From assembly GCA_964486335.1 (NCBI GenBank), contig CAZAMB010000001.1, positions 124,001-188,000 of the forward strand: DNA of 64,000 nucleotides, in the 5' to 3' direction. Shown in pieces: positions 52,001 through 60,933 of the stretch. The notes beneath the pieces are model-generated. The model was not told where the DNA came from. It searched no databases and saw only the letters and a list, made by a program, of their open reading frames with translations. The DNA comes from CAZAMB01 sp964486335 (GTDB lineage Bacteria > Planctomycetota > Phycisphaerae > UBA1845). Position numbers and translations under genes: made by a program. How positions within the stretch are numbered: position 1 is the first letter of the stretch; every line of letters starts with the position of its first letter.

Positions 52001-52106
52001 ATACCTCGGTCACCGGGTGCGCTCATCGCCCCCGGTGGTCCGGCGGGCTGCGGCTCCGGCACCGACTGTCGTTGCTCGCGAAGCCCAGCCCGCAGGCACA
52101 GAATAG
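49044..52106 (+). CDS. Fusion: indolepyruvate ferredoxin oxidoreductase beta domain + ADP-forming acyl-CoA synthetase
   Basis: A 1020-residue multidomain protein. Residues 1-195 are the gamma/IorB-type domain of 2-oxoacid:ferredoxin oxidoreductases (GVGGQGILT at 9-17, EVHGMSQRGGAVQAH near 40-54). Residues about 230-480 are an ATP-grasp (acyl-CoA synthetase beta) with VIHKSDAGGIVF and its candidate phosphohistidine His312. Residues about 510-950 are the CoA-binding and succinyl-CoA-ligase-like alpha part (RSIAVLGVSAKRE, ALISQSGAF, QGHTASVAGEYD with the catalytic-type His778). Together they could oxidise an arylpyruvate and recover energy as ATP from the acyl-CoA. IorA, the TPP subunit, is not nearby. 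The ATG has GGAG 8 nt upstream. No frameshift. Confidence 0.85.
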   Translation: MQYNIILCGVGGQGILTIAQAISHAAMHRGWNVKQSEVHGMSQRGGAVQAHLRISDRPIHSDLISLGDANMILSVEPLEVLRYVEYLSEDGIIVCSAVPFVNIKDYPPIEDVLGRIARVGDHVLLDSRRIAQAAGSIRAENIVMLGAAAAYLEFSPDELEEIIARAFASKGERVVESNRKAFQWGRAAASRYRDGLRRGATGRALRAWMETCSPDQLLSTDADGTEGSGVSIEDDLSPAEEQAIVQVLLQAKAQDRTQLHEHEVYAIVGLTDAILPPRHLFVPRGGTISADELTSFRGDRVVLKIVAPHVIHKSDAGGIVFVSRDAAVVQREFTRLIERHGRDGARIDGVLVVEFIEQAGKGLGSELFVGIRQSREFGAVIAAGLGGVDTEYLAATMQRGAAVARASAMNTTADEFFQLFRETAAYQLLSGRVRGHERRVSDGELLRCLRTFLAIARRFCVAGVDGLCLHELEVNPFAFAHQRMVPLDGRGRLGPPIPVPNNRPTDAVQRLLEPRSIAVLGVSAKRENFGRIILNNIKASGFPIEQLHVVKKDAESIEGVNCVPTIADLPERVDLLVAATSADRVAEVVREAVGLEKGAEPRCSSVILIPGGLGEKQGTEQAQRSIRSIMDAARARHAGEPVFLGGNCMGVRSRPGRYDTFFIPESKLDPRRDARPKRAALISQSGAFIITRLSNLEFLDPALAISLGNQIDLTVGDLMQAVAPRNDLDCVGVYVEGFNDLDGMRFLHAVEAATASGKVVVFYKAGRTSAGRSAAQGHTASVAGEYDVCDAAVARAGAIVTDTFKEFEQLIELSTDLHQKVVRGKKLGVITNAGYEAVGAADTVRGSRYRVEIPPLAEDSRDRLKSVLQRHGLDGLVNARNPLDLTPMADDAAYEECARLMLEADEIDALLVGCVPMTPQLLTTPSEIGQDDSLPRRLARLRHETNKPIVFVVDCSRPYDQLARAVRAEGIPVFRSADQAVRSLGRYLGHRVRSSPPVVRRAAAPAPTVVAREAQPAGTE

Positions 52107-52194
52107 ACAATCTCCGCCTTAAGCGCTTTGCGGAAAAAGCCGATTGCCAACCTGCGCCATGTCCAAATCCAAACGGTTCCTAACCGATACTGAA

Positions 52195-52692
52195 TCAGTG
52201 CTTCGGCGCGCACATGCTGGCAAAGAATTCTTCGGCGCCCTTGGCAATCTGCTCGGGCGTCAGGTCCTGCTTGTGCGTGGCGATTGACCAAACCTGCCCG
52301 AAGGGGTCGGTGACTTGGCCGTAGCGATCGCCCCAGAAAGCGTCCATGAGCGGCATCGACGCGGTAGCCCCGGCCTTCACGGCTCGATCGTACGCTGCGT
52401 CGGCGTTCTCGACATAAAGATGCAGCACGGCGGTGCACTTGTTCGAGGCTGTCTGGGGAGACACCAACGAACACTGCTGGCCCGGCATTTCCTGACAAAG
52501 CATCAACGTCGAATTGCCGAAGCGCATTTCTGCGTGCATGACGCCCTGACCGCCCGGTCCCGGCATGCGGAAGATTTCCTCGGCACCGAATGCCTTCTTG
52601 TAGAACTCAATCGCCTTGGCCGCGTCTTTTACTGCGAGGTGCGCACTCAGGGTGTTGAATCCATCCGGAATCGCCTTCACTTTGCCTGCCAT
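52195..52692 (-). CDS. VOC (glyoxalase/PhnB-like) protein
   Basis: A 165-residue protein of the vicinal-oxygen-chelate fold, PhnB/3-demethylubiquinone-like subgroup. It starts with SAHLAVKDAAKAIEFYKKAF, followed by HAEMRFGNSTLML and DRYGQVTDPFGQVWSIATH. Two beta-alpha-beta-beta-beta halves. Substrate unknown. Usual length. Confidence 0.88.
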   Translation of the reverse strand: MAGKVKAIPDGFNTLSAHLAVKDAAKAIEFYKKAFGAEEIFRMPGPGGQGVMHAEMRFGNSTLMLCQEMPGQQCSLVSPQTASNKCTAVLHLYVENADAAYDRAVKAGATASMPLMDAFWGDRYGQVTDPFGQVWSIATHKQDLTPEQIAKGAEEFFASMCAPKH

Positions 52693-52828
52693 GATCGTCC
52701 CTTTCCTTTCGAGGTTGTATCCGTCCCTGTCGGTTTCCGCATGGCATCCGTTGCCACGTTATCGTCATTCACTACGTTTCTCTGAATGGGCAACTCTGCG
52801 TCATCGTTCGCGATCCGCGCTTTCGGGG

Positions 52829-53494
52829 TTACTTCCTTCTTGTGTACTCAATTTCGATGACTTTGTAGTCATCCGCAGCGTGCAGGTCATAAATGCTGAA
52901 CACGTGTTTGTCCTTATCAACGATCCGGTTCTCGAATTTGACCATTCGTCCGTAGACGTCGAGCATCGGCTCGTCCATTTCGCCGTACATTCGCAGTACT
53001 TGCCCCGTCGCGCCGCCGCTTCCGCTCATCATTTGCAGGTGCGTTCCTGCCGATGAGGCCCACGTTCCGATATAGAGATTTCGAATGTTGTCATAGCCGA
53101 ACAGGCCGATGCCTTCGTAGGGGATCGGCTTCACGGCGCCGGTCTCGTCGGGCATCAGCATTTCGCCCTTGTGCTCCTCCATCAAAAAACGTTTGCCTAG
53201 CACCCATTTCACTTCCGACGTGCCCTTTGTGTCGGTGGAAGGCGAGCCGGGACCGCCCATCCACATCCGCGTGACCGTGTTCCACGACCCCACCAGCGGT
53301 TCCAAGGCCGCGTGGTGCTTTCCGGGCGTCATGGCGTCCATCCACTTTTTCATCCCTTCCATCATTTTCTTCATTTCTTCCGGGCTTGGTTGTTTCAACG
53401 CCGCCCCGCCGCCCTCCTGGGAAAGCGCGGACTTGCTGAGAAACACCACGGTCAGCCCACCGATGACCGCCAACACGATCAATCTTTTCTTCAT
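52829..53494 (-). CDS. Secreted DUF1579-like protein
   Basis: A 221-residue protein with an N-terminal signal peptide (MKKRLIVLAVIGGLTVVFLS) and a DUF1579-type body: HAALEPLVGSWNTVTRMWMG near 60-79, then short beta hairpins including RFLMEEHKGEM and YEGIGLFGYDN. This family binds unknown ligands in the periplasm. Helper-free; no linked partner. Confidence 0.82.
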   Translation of the reverse strand: MKKRLIVLAVIGGLTVVFLSKSALSQEGGGAALKQPSPEEMKKMMEGMKKWMDAMTPGKHHAALEPLVGSWNTVTRMWMGGPGSPSTDTKGTSEVKWVLGKRFLMEEHKGEMLMPDETGAVKPIPYEGIGLFGYDNIRNLYIGTWASSAGTHLQMMSGSGGATGQVLRMYGEMDEPMLDVYGRMVKFENRIVDKDKHVFSIYDLHAADDYKVIEIEYTRRK

Positions 53495-53971
53495 CTCGTC
53501 ACTCCAAGGGAACGATCAATAACAGCAGCCAAGCACACTAACATAAACCAAACAAACGTTTCCGTCAAGTGAAATCTTTCCGTTAAGAAATAATCTTCTC
53601 CTCGCAGCCTTTTTGGAGCATTTGCGATGCTTTCAAAGCCTCCAGCTTCTTGTGAATGCATTCGTCGTTAGCGCGCCGAGTCCAAACCGCGTTCGCAATC
53701 CAGCACCGAACAACGGACGCGGACCGTGCCGCACCTAGGTGGCTTCATTCGACAGATTCTCCATGTCGATGGTTCCGGCCCACCGGGTAGCCCTCGAATC
53801 TGGGAAGAACCATCATACGCCGACAGGCTCTTCGACCCAACCGCAAACAACTTCTTACCATTCAGTCGGCGCTTGCCCGCTTCTCGTGTCATCTGCCATT
53901 TTGTCGTCGGCGGTTTGGAGTTAGGCTATCCCGCGCGGTGGCATGATCCGCGATTCTTAGCGACACAGCCA
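53495..53971. other. Intergenic, divergent from the DUF1579 gene and upstream of hutI
   Basis: No gene seen. An open frame continues upstream of hutI to 53726 but lacks HutI similarity and an SD. Confidence 0.45.
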
Positions 53972-55210
53972 ATGAAAGTCATTCGCAATATAGGAGAATT
54001 ACTAGCGGTTCCGCCCGGTCCCGTTGGCGGGCGATCGATGAACCGCATTCCGCGCATTCCGTCGGCGGCGATGATCATTGACGGCGGGCGGATCGGCTGG
54101 TTCGGTCCAGAGGCGGAGCTTCGCGCCCCGAAGGATGCCGAGTCGATCGATGCCGCGGGCGGGTGCGTCTTGCCGGGGCTGATTGACTGCCACACGCACG
54201 CGGTGTTCGCCGGCACACGCGAGCGCGAATTTGTCCAGCGTATCGAGGGCCAGAGTTACCTGGAAATTGCCCAGTCCGGCGGCGGGATTCGGGTTACGGT
54301 GGATGCGGTTCGCGCGGCGACGAAACGCGACTTGGTCTCGCTCTCGCTGCCGCGACTCACGCGTATGCTGCACAACGGCGTCACGACTGTGGAAATCAAG
54401 AGTGGGTACGGGCTGACGGTCGGTGACGAAATCAATATGCTTGAGGCGATCCACGATCTTCGGTTGCAACTGCCCATCGAGCCCGTGGCGACCTACCTCG
54501 CGGCGCACACCACGCCGCGGGAGTTTGCCGGTCGCGCGGATGCCTACCTCGATCTCGTACTCAATGAAGACGTGCTTGGCCGCATTCGCGATGAAACTCT
54601 GGCCGAGTTCTGTGACGTGTTTTGCGAAGCCTCGGCGTTCGATCTGCGGCAGTCGCATCGCGTACTGGAAATGGGCAAACGGTTTGGCCTTCGACCGAAG
54701 ATTCATGCGGATCAGCTCACCCAAATGGGGGCGAGCACTTTGGCCGGGCAGGTCGGGGCGGTGTCGGCCGACCATCTCGAAAGAATTGATACTTCTGGTA
54801 TCCGGGCGATGAAGAATGCGGGTTGCGTCGCGGTACTATTGCCGGCGTGCTCGTTTTTCCTTGGAACCGAACAAGCGCCGGCCAGAACGATTCTCAACGC
54901 CGATCTCCCGGTCGCGATCGCCACGGACTGCAATCCCGGTTCATCCATGGTCGAGTCCCTCCCGCTGACCATGCACATCGCCTGCACGCAAATGCGGATG
55001 ACGCCGACCGAAGTGATCGTCGCGGCGACGGCCAACGCGGCGGCCGCCATTCACCGACAGGATCGCCTTGGCGCGATCGCCGTGGGAATGCAGGCCGACC
55101 TGGTCATCCTCGATGTACCCAATGGCGACCGGTGGTTGTATGAACCTGGTCGGAACTGCGCACGGGCCGTCATCAAGCAGGGTGAAGTCGTCGTGAGGCG
55201 TCGCGATTGA
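53972..55210 (+). CDS. hutI: Imidazolonepropionase
   Basis: A 412-residue amidohydrolase opening the imidazolone ring in histidine degradation. It contains LPGLIDCHTHAVFAGTRERE (metal His-x-His near 70), EIKSGYGL, YLAAHTTPREFAG (about 180), KIHADQLTQMG (metal His about 240) and ATDCNPGSS (Asp about 315). Usual length. No hutU/hutH gene is next to it. Confidence 0.95.
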   Translation: MKVIRNIGELLAVPPGPVGGRSMNRIPRIPSAAMIIDGGRIGWFGPEAELRAPKDAESIDAAGGCVLPGLIDCHTHAVFAGTREREFVQRIEGQSYLEIAQSGGGIRVTVDAVRAATKRDLVSLSLPRLTRMLHNGVTTVEIKSGYGLTVGDEINMLEAIHDLRLQLPIEPVATYLAAHTTPREFAGRADAYLDLVLNEDVLGRIRDETLAEFCDVFCEASAFDLRQSHRVLEMGKRFGLRPKIHADQLTQMGASTLAGQVGAVSADHLERIDTSGIRAMKNAGCVAVLLPACSFFLGTEQAPARTILNADLPVAIATDCNPGSSMVESLPLTMHIACTQMRMTPTEVIVAATANAAAAIHRQDRLGAIAVGMQADLVILDVPNGDRWLYEPGRNCARAVIKQGEVVVRRRD

Positions 55211-55313
55211 ACGGATTGATGATTATTCCTGTGCCGCCCGAAGGCCGATAATCTCCATAAGGAAGCAGGCGGCGCGGTAGCCGTTGTGTTTTAAAGAAAA
55301 GAATCATTCCCCG

Positions 55314-56291
55314 ATGCGAAACGACCTTCGCGGTAAGCGTGTATGTGTGACCGGCGGCGCGGGGTTCCTGGGGCGCGCCGTTTGCAAGCGCATCAAGCCA
55401 TATGATCCGGGGACGATCGTCGTCCCGCGATCGCGCGATTACGACCTGACCCAGGAGATACATGTCAGTCGATTGTTTGACGACGCATGCCCGGAGATCG
55501 TCATTCATCTCGCCGCGGAGGTGGGCGGAATCGGAGCCAACGAGTCCAACCCAGGTCGGTACTTTTATTCCAACATGGCGATGGGTCTGCATCTGATCGA
55601 AGAATCGCGCCTGCGCGGAGTGGAAAAGTTTGTGCAGGTCGGTACGGTTTGCGCCTATCCGAAGCTCTGTGACGTTCCATTCCGCGAAGACGACCTGTGG
55701 AGCGGCTTTCCGGAAGAAACAAACGCACCGTACGGCGTGGCCAAACGGGCGTTGGGCGTCATGCTCGACGCCTATCGTCGTCAATACGACTTTAATGGCG
55801 TCTTTCTGGTCCCGGTCAATCTCTACGGGCCGGGCGACAACTTCGACCCCAACTCGTCCCATGTCGCTCCGGCGATGATTCGACGTTTCTGCGATGCAGT
55901 CGATCAGGGACTCGACGAAGTGACTTGCTGGGGTACCGGTCGGGCCAGCCGTGAGTTGCTGTACGTCGATGACGCCGCGGAGGCAATTGTGCGCGCGGCG
56001 GCCATGCACAACGATTCCGAACCGATCAACCTCGGCACGGGCCGCGAAGTGGTGATCTCGCAATTGGCCGCGATGATCGCCGATCTATGCGGATTTGAAG
56101 GACGCATCACCTGGGATGTCACGCGGGTGGATGGCCAGCCTCGCCGCTGCCTGGACACGTCGCGCGCCGAACGGCTCTTGTCGTGGAAGGCAAGGACTCC
56201 GCTTGAAACGGGCCTGCGCGCGACGGTGGACTGGTGGCGAGCGCAATCCTCGTCATCGCGACGGACGGTGAGCACCCCCTTTGCCCAATGA
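55314..56291 (+). CDS. GDP-L-fucose synthase-like NAD(P)-dependent epimerase/reductase
   Basis: A 325-residue extended short-chain dehydrogenase. Rossmann motif VTGGAGFLG (about 13-21), the GDP-fucose-synthase-type HLAAEVGGIGANESNPGRYF block (about 64-83), VGTVCAYPK and APYGVAKRALG (catalytic Tyr-x-x-x-Lys near 143-147) are present. It would make GDP-L-fucose from the 4-keto-6-deoxymannose intermediate, feeding cell-surface polysaccharide. The C-terminus has a Ser-rich tail of unknown use. ATG at 55314 is chosen by homology to the family start. Confidence 0.88.
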   Translation: MRNDLRGKRVCVTGGAGFLGRAVCKRIKPYDPGTIVVPRSRDYDLTQEIHVSRLFDDACPEIVIHLAAEVGGIGANESNPGRYFYSNMAMGLHLIEESRLRGVEKFVQVGTVCAYPKLCDVPFREDDLWSGFPEETNAPYGVAKRALGVMLDAYRRQYDFNGVFLVPVNLYGPGDNFDPNSSHVAPAMIRRFCDAVDQGLDEVTCWGTGRASRELLYVDDAAEAIVRAAAMHNDSEPINLGTGREVVISQLAAMIADLCGFEGRITWDVTRVDGQPRRCLDTSRAERLLSWKARTPLETGLRATVDWWRAQSSSSRRTVSTPFAQ

Positions 56292-56459
56292 CATGCCCGG
56301 TGGGGTTACAACGCTCCAAACCATCGACCGATTACAAACTATGACGTTCTTTCGACTTGCCGCGGCTGCGAAACCAACGTAGGATTCAATGGCGCGCCAT
56401 GGGTCGACCCGGCGCAATTCCCTCATCGGTTGCCCAGCCCCGCGCGTGAGGCCCGGACG

Positions 56460-58118
56460 ATGGCAAATCAAAACTTCCAAACTCGTCGTGAGCGGTTGAT
56501 GCGTTGTTCGGCTTGGATTGCCTGCGTCGCCTTGTCGGCGATGCTCGCCTACGGCGAGCCGACGTCCGCGGATGAAAGTCCGAAGTCCGGGGTGAAGGCG
56601 GCGATTCTGACCCTTCACGACGAGATCACGGACATCACGACCGACAGCCTCCGCCGGCGAATCGACATCGCCAAGGCCGAGGGAGCGACGATCATCGTTC
56701 TTGATCTTGACACGCCCGGCGGACTGGTCACGAGTTCGATCGAGATCGCAGACCTGCTTCGCAACCTGGAAGGGATCAAGACGGTCGCATGGGTTCACAA
56801 TTCGGCCTACTCCGGCGGTGCGCTCGTGGCCGTCGCGTGCAATGAGATTGTGATGTCTCGTTCCTCTCGCATTGGCGATTCGCAGGTCATCATGGGCGGT
56901 CCGACGGGTGTCGGGGCGGTCCCCGAGGAGTTACAGCCCAAGGCCTATACTCCGGTCATTCACGATTTTCGAACATCGGCGCGGCAGAACGGATACAGCC
57001 TCGTGCTCAGTGAAGCGTTCGTCGTACCGGAGCGCGAAGTGTGGTGGCTGGAAAACGTGGAAACCGGTGAGCGCGAGTTTGTGTTTCGCGAAGAGAAGCT
57101 GCGTCGATTGGGTGAGTCCGAGACGGAAGACGCTGGCGACGCGCCCGCGGAAAAGCCAATCGCTGACGCGGAATCGGAAGCCGTTGCTTCGAAGTCAACG
57201 TGGCGTCTTGTGAAGACCTATTACGACCCGCTTCTCCAAAAAGAAGTCGATGCCCGTCAGCCGGTCGTTTCCGATGACGAACTGTTGCAGATGTCGCCGA
57301 GCGAGGCGATGGCGTTCGGGTTCAGCAAGGCCGTGGTCGTCGACGATCAGGAACTCGCGAAGCGATACGGCATTGGTGAATCGATCCGTCTGGATCCGCT
57401 CTGGTCCGAGGCGTTCGCGTTGTGGATGACGTCGATGTACGTGCGGGGATTCCTGCTGGTCATCATTCTCCTAGGCGCCTACGTGGAGTTTCACACGCCG
57501 GGCGTGGGCGTGCCCGGACTGGTGGCGCTCATCGCGCTGGGCATTTTCGTCGGCGCGCCGTACGTGGCGGGTCTGGCGAGCGTGTGGGAGATCGTGCTAA
57601 TTCTGATTGGGATCATTTTGATCGCCCTGGAACTCTTCGTCTTCCCCGGTTTCGGCATAGCCGGCATCAGCGGAGGATTGATGGTTCTGACCGGACTTCT
57701 CGCCACGTTTGTTCCCAATGAACCCGGGCGGTCGTTTCCACTTTTCGTTCCTTCGATGCCCGCGACCATCGATGCACTCAAGTACGCCATCGTGACCGTC
57801 GTGTCGGCCCTGACCGCGTCGCTGTTGGGCATGGTGATGCTCAGTCGCTATCTGCCAAGCATGCCCGTTTTGCGTCGCCTCGTTCCGGCCAATCCCACGC
57901 CGTCGGAAGTTCTGATCGAGGACGGCTACCTGGGAGCGGCTCGCGTTGGAGATATTGGCCTGACCGAGGGTCCGCTTCGACCAGCCGGCAAGGCGCGGTT
58001 TGGTAACATGCTGGTCGATGTGGTTACGCAAGGGGAGTACCTCGAATCGCGATCGAGGATCGAAGTGATTGAGCGGCGAGGCAATCGCGTCGTCGTGCGT
58101 TTCGCGGCAACCGGATGA
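56460..58118 (+). CDS. NfeD-family membrane serine protease (ClpP-class)
   Basis: A 552-residue protein. After an N-terminal signal (about 14-33, CSAWIACVALSAMLAYG), residues 45-245 form a ClpP/crotonase-like protease with nucleophile Ser118 in AYSGGALVA and LDLDTPGGLV. Then a Glu/Asp-rich linker (about 195-235) and a membrane part with four or five helices (about 325-450), and a C-terminal OB fold (about 490-550). These proteases act with SPFH/flotillin-like partners in the membrane. It is followed by a short NfeD and a FloA-type gene. Confidence 0.9.
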   Translation: MANQNFQTRRERLMRCSAWIACVALSAMLAYGEPTSADESPKSGVKAAILTLHDEITDITTDSLRRRIDIAKAEGATIIVLDLDTPGGLVTSSIEIADLLRNLEGIKTVAWVHNSAYSGGALVAVACNEIVMSRSSRIGDSQVIMGGPTGVGAVPEELQPKAYTPVIHDFRTSARQNGYSLVLSEAFVVPEREVWWLENVETGEREFVFREEKLRRLGESETEDAGDAPAEKPIADAESEAVASKSTWRLVKTYYDPLLQKEVDARQPVVSDDELLQMSPSEAMAFGFSKAVVVDDQELAKRYGIGESIRLDPLWSEAFALWMTSMYVRGFLLVIILLGAYVEFHTPGVGVPGLVALIALGIFVGAPYVAGLASVWEIVLILIGIILIALELFVFPGFGIAGISGGLMVLTGLLATFVPNEPGRSFPLFVPSMPATIDALKYAIVTVVSALTASLLGMVMLSRYLPSMPVLRRLVPANPTPSEVLIEDGYLGAARVGDIGLTEGPLRPAGKARFGNMLVDVVTQGEYLESRSRIEVIERRGNRVVVRFAATG

Positions 58119-58148
58119 GTCGCTGTAACCTCTTTGGGGCTAAGAACG

Positions 58149-58640
58149 ATGTCCGCTGTGGCCGTCATTACACTGCTTTTCGTTGGAGGCGTTCTTGTTC
58201 TGATCGCCGAACTGTTCCTTCCTTCGCACGGATTGTTGACGGTGGTTGCCCTTGGATTGATCGTGGCGGGCGTCGTGCAGACGTTTCGGTACGGGGGCGA
58301 GCGGGCGGGGGCGATCGCGGGCGCGGCGTGTCTGATCGGATTGCCGACCTTTGCCATGATGGCCGTGCGTATCTGGCCCAAAACGTGGATCGGGCGCCGA
58401 ATCGCGCCGCCGAATCCGACCGTGACCGAAAGCGATTCCAGTGTTCCGGTTGAAGAATTGAGTCGGCATGTTGGACAGCGCGGTCGCAGCCTGACGCCAC
58501 TACGTCCTGTGGGCATATGCGAGTTCAATGGCCGGCGGGTTTCCTGCATCGCCCAGTTCGGTATGATCGACGCCGGCGAAACGGTCGAAGGTCTCCACGT
58601 GACGGGGTCCAACCTCGCCGTGGAATCTAAAGTGTCTTGA
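58149..58640 (+). CDS. Short NfeD-like membrane protein
   Basis: A 163-residue protein with two or three N-terminal helices (about 6-25, 30-48, 55-72) and a C-terminal OB fold (LTPLRPVGICEFNGRRV..., about 115-160), the NfeD C-terminal module without the protease. Probably partner of the following FloA-type gene. ATG at 58149 lies 30 nt after the nfeD stop. Confidence 0.85.
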   Translation: MSAVAVITLLFVGGVLVLIAELFLPSHGLLTVVALGLIVAGVVQTFRYGGERAGAIAGAACLIGLPTFAMMAVRIWPKTWIGRRIAPPNPTVTESDSSVPVEELSRHVGQRGRSLTPLRPVGICEFNGRRVSCIAQFGMIDAGETVEGLHVTGSNLAVESKVS

Positions 58641-58706
58641 TATGGCAACGGGCTGGTCGGCGTGCACGCCGCACCGCCTTGGCAGGCCCATCTTCGAAAG
58701 GTAAGG

Positions 58707-59756
58707 ATGATGAACGAAGGCATTTCAGCCTTGGTCGCGCAGACCAGCACAGGATGGATGATTGCATTCGGGGTTCTCGGGCTCGCCGGTCTGATCGTCG
58801 TGCTTGTGATCGCCCAGTTTTTCCGCCTGTGGCTTCAAGCCTACATGAGCAACGCCGACGTGAGCTTTCTCGACCTGATCGGAATGCGCCTTCGCAAGGT
58901 CGACGCCACGACCGTGGTGCTCTGCAAGATTCAATTGGTCAAGGCCGGTCTGCATGACTCGTCCACGAACGATCTGGAGAGTCATTACCTTGCCGGTGGG
59001 CGCGTGCCCAACGTGACGCGGGCCATGATCGCGGCGCATCGCGCCGTGCTCGATCTCGATTGGAAAAAGGCCTGCGCCATCGACCTGGCCGGTCGGGATA
59101 TCATCGACGCGGTCAAGACGAGCGTCGATCCGAAAGTGATCGACGTGCCCAGCGCGCGGAGCGACGCCAGCAAGAACACCATCGACGCCGTCGCCAAGGA
59201 CGGCATCCAGCTCAAGGCCAAAGCCCGCGTCACTGTCCGCACCAACATCCGCCAGCTCATCGGCGGCGCGACGGAAGAGACGATCATCGCCCGCGTCGGT
59301 GAAGGCATCGTCAGCGCGATCGGCTCGGCCGACACGCACAAGAACGTGCTCGAAAACCCCGACCGCATTTCTAAAGCCGTCCTCGCCAAGGGACTCGATT
59401 CCGGCACGGCCTTTGAGATTCTCTCCATCGACATCGCGGACGTTGACGTGGGCGAGAACATCGGCGCAAAGCTTCAGGCCGATCAGGCCGAGGCGGACAA
59501 GCGCCGCTTCCAGGCCGAAGCCGAAAAACGCCGCGCCATGGCCATCGCCCAAGCCGCCGAAAACAGCGCCAAGGTCGAGGAGAACCGGGCGATTGTCGTG
59601 CTGGCCGAAGCGGAGATTCCCAAAGCCATGGCCGAGGCATTTCGAAGCGGCAACTTCGGCATCATGGATTATTACCGTCTCAAGAACATTCAGGCGGACA
59701 CGACGATGCGCGACTCCATCGGTCGCGGTGACAAGCCGTCGGGACAAAAGGGCTGA
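58707..59756 (+). CDS. floA: Flotillin-like SPFH protein (FloA/YqfA family)
   Basis: A 349-residue protein with an N-terminal helix (about 18-40), an SPFH domain (about 65-220, LAGRDIIDAVKTSVDPKVID and IQLKAKARVTVRTNIRQL), and an Ala/Glu-rich coiled coil (about 265-310). The same gene order as in Bacillus (nfeD-floA) supports a role in membrane microdomains. MM start with AAAGG just upstream. Confidence 0.93.
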   Translation: MMNEGISALVAQTSTGWMIAFGVLGLAGLIVVLVIAQFFRLWLQAYMSNADVSFLDLIGMRLRKVDATTVVLCKIQLVKAGLHDSSTNDLESHYLAGGRVPNVTRAMIAAHRAVLDLDWKKACAIDLAGRDIIDAVKTSVDPKVIDVPSARSDASKNTIDAVAKDGIQLKAKARVTVRTNIRQLIGGATEETIIARVGEGIVSAIGSADTHKNVLENPDRISKAVLAKGLDSGTAFEILSIDIADVDVGENIGAKLQADQAEADKRRFQAEAEKRRAMAIAQAAENSAKVEENRAIVVLAEAEIPKAMAEAFRSGNFGIMDYYRLKNIQADTTMRDSIGRGDKPSGQKG

Positions 59757-59789
59757 TCGGATTGGATCAGTCATCGTAGAGAATTGCTC

Positions 59790-60578
59790 ATGGGCGTGAC
59801 GGCAAGCACGATGATCGATTTTCTGGCTCAGCGAGGAACCGACTGGTCCGACCTGATCGTGCTTGCGGTCATTGTCGGCGCGTCCGTGTTCGGCAGTGTT
59901 GGTAAGTGGATCGCCAAGCGGATCAACGAAAGCAAAGAGGCCGATTCGCAACGTCGTACGGAATCCGAAACTCTCATGGCGCCGCGACGCGAGCGCCCGA
60001 CGCTGGAAACAGCCAAACCCTTGCACCCCGCGCCAGTGAAACGAGAGGTCTCGCTTCCTCCGTTTTCAGCGCCGGCGCCGCCGGTTCGGCGGCGGGCCAT
60101 GAAGCCCATTGGCAAGGCTCCTGCGGAACCGACCAGTATCGAGCGCGTGTTTGAGGTCATCCTCGAGCAAGCGACCGGCGTGAAGATCGAACGCGAAACA
60201 CCGCCGCCCGCGCCGGTCGCTTCGCCTCCGCCCGCGCCGGCGCAAGCACAGCCGCCAAATCGCCCTCCGCGGCCCACGAAGCCGACGACGATCGTCGAGC
60301 GCGAGCGACAACGAGCGGCCCAACTCGCAGGCAAGCGCACCGCGCCGGATCGTGAGTCGGCGCGCATGACCGAGCGCGAGCAACGATTCACCAAGGGCAC
60401 CGATCGTCGCCTCGGCCACGTCGGAACCCACATCGCGGCGTTCGATCGAAGCGACGCCGAGGCATTGGCGGACGAAGTACGCGGCGACCAAACCGGTCGG
60501 TTCTCGCTGCGTGATGCCATCGTATGGAGCGAGATTCTCGCGCCGCCACTGGCCCTTCGTGAAACAGCGCCGATTTAA
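59790..60578 (+). CDS. Proline-rich single-span membrane protein
   Basis: A 262-residue protein with one helix (about 18-36, IVLAVIVGASVFGSVGKW), a long disordered basic, proline-rich middle (about 60-190, PPPAPAQAQPPNRPPRP) and a conserved-looking helix at the end (about 240-258). It is the fourth gene of the NfeD/FloA run, 33 nt after it. Function unknown. ATG at 59790 or TTG at 59784. Confidence 0.65.
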   Translation: MGVTASTMIDFLAQRGTDWSDLIVLAVIVGASVFGSVGKWIAKRINESKEADSQRRTESETLMAPRRERPTLETAKPLHPAPVKREVSLPPFSAPAPPVRRRAMKPIGKAPAEPTSIERVFEVILEQATGVKIERETPPPAPVASPPPAPAQAQPPNRPPRPTKPTTIVERERQRAAQLAGKRTAPDRESARMTEREQRFTKGTDRRLGHVGTHIAAFDRSDAEALADEVRGDQTGRFSLRDAIVWSEILAPPLALRETAPI

Positions 60579-60933
60579 ACGGAAAAGTACGCGCGGGTTC
60601 CATTTTGCCTCGTTGGAACGGAATTCCCTTTGATCGTTCTCGAACTCCTTTCGGTTGTTTGATCGCTTGATTCGGTGGGCGCCACGGAATGCCCTAACCC
60701 CCAAGGCATCAATCCCGGCAAGCAGCGCGCCGATCAACACGATCTTTCTTTGTCCACACTCGGTTTGGTTCACACTTGGCCAAACACGGCAGTGACCGAC
60801 GGAGAGACTCTCGGCGATTCCGCAACATGGACGTTCCTTCCCCGTTCACAAGGCCACAAGAAAAAATAGATGAAGGATGGTCGCTGCGGATGAGTGGACG
60901 CGGGTCCGTGAAAGCGTGTAGTATCGCTGTCCT
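60579..60933. other. Intergenic
   Basis: About 355 nt without a convincing gene. A TAGTAT near 60920 might be a -10 element for the next gene, with no clear -35. Confidence 0.4.
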
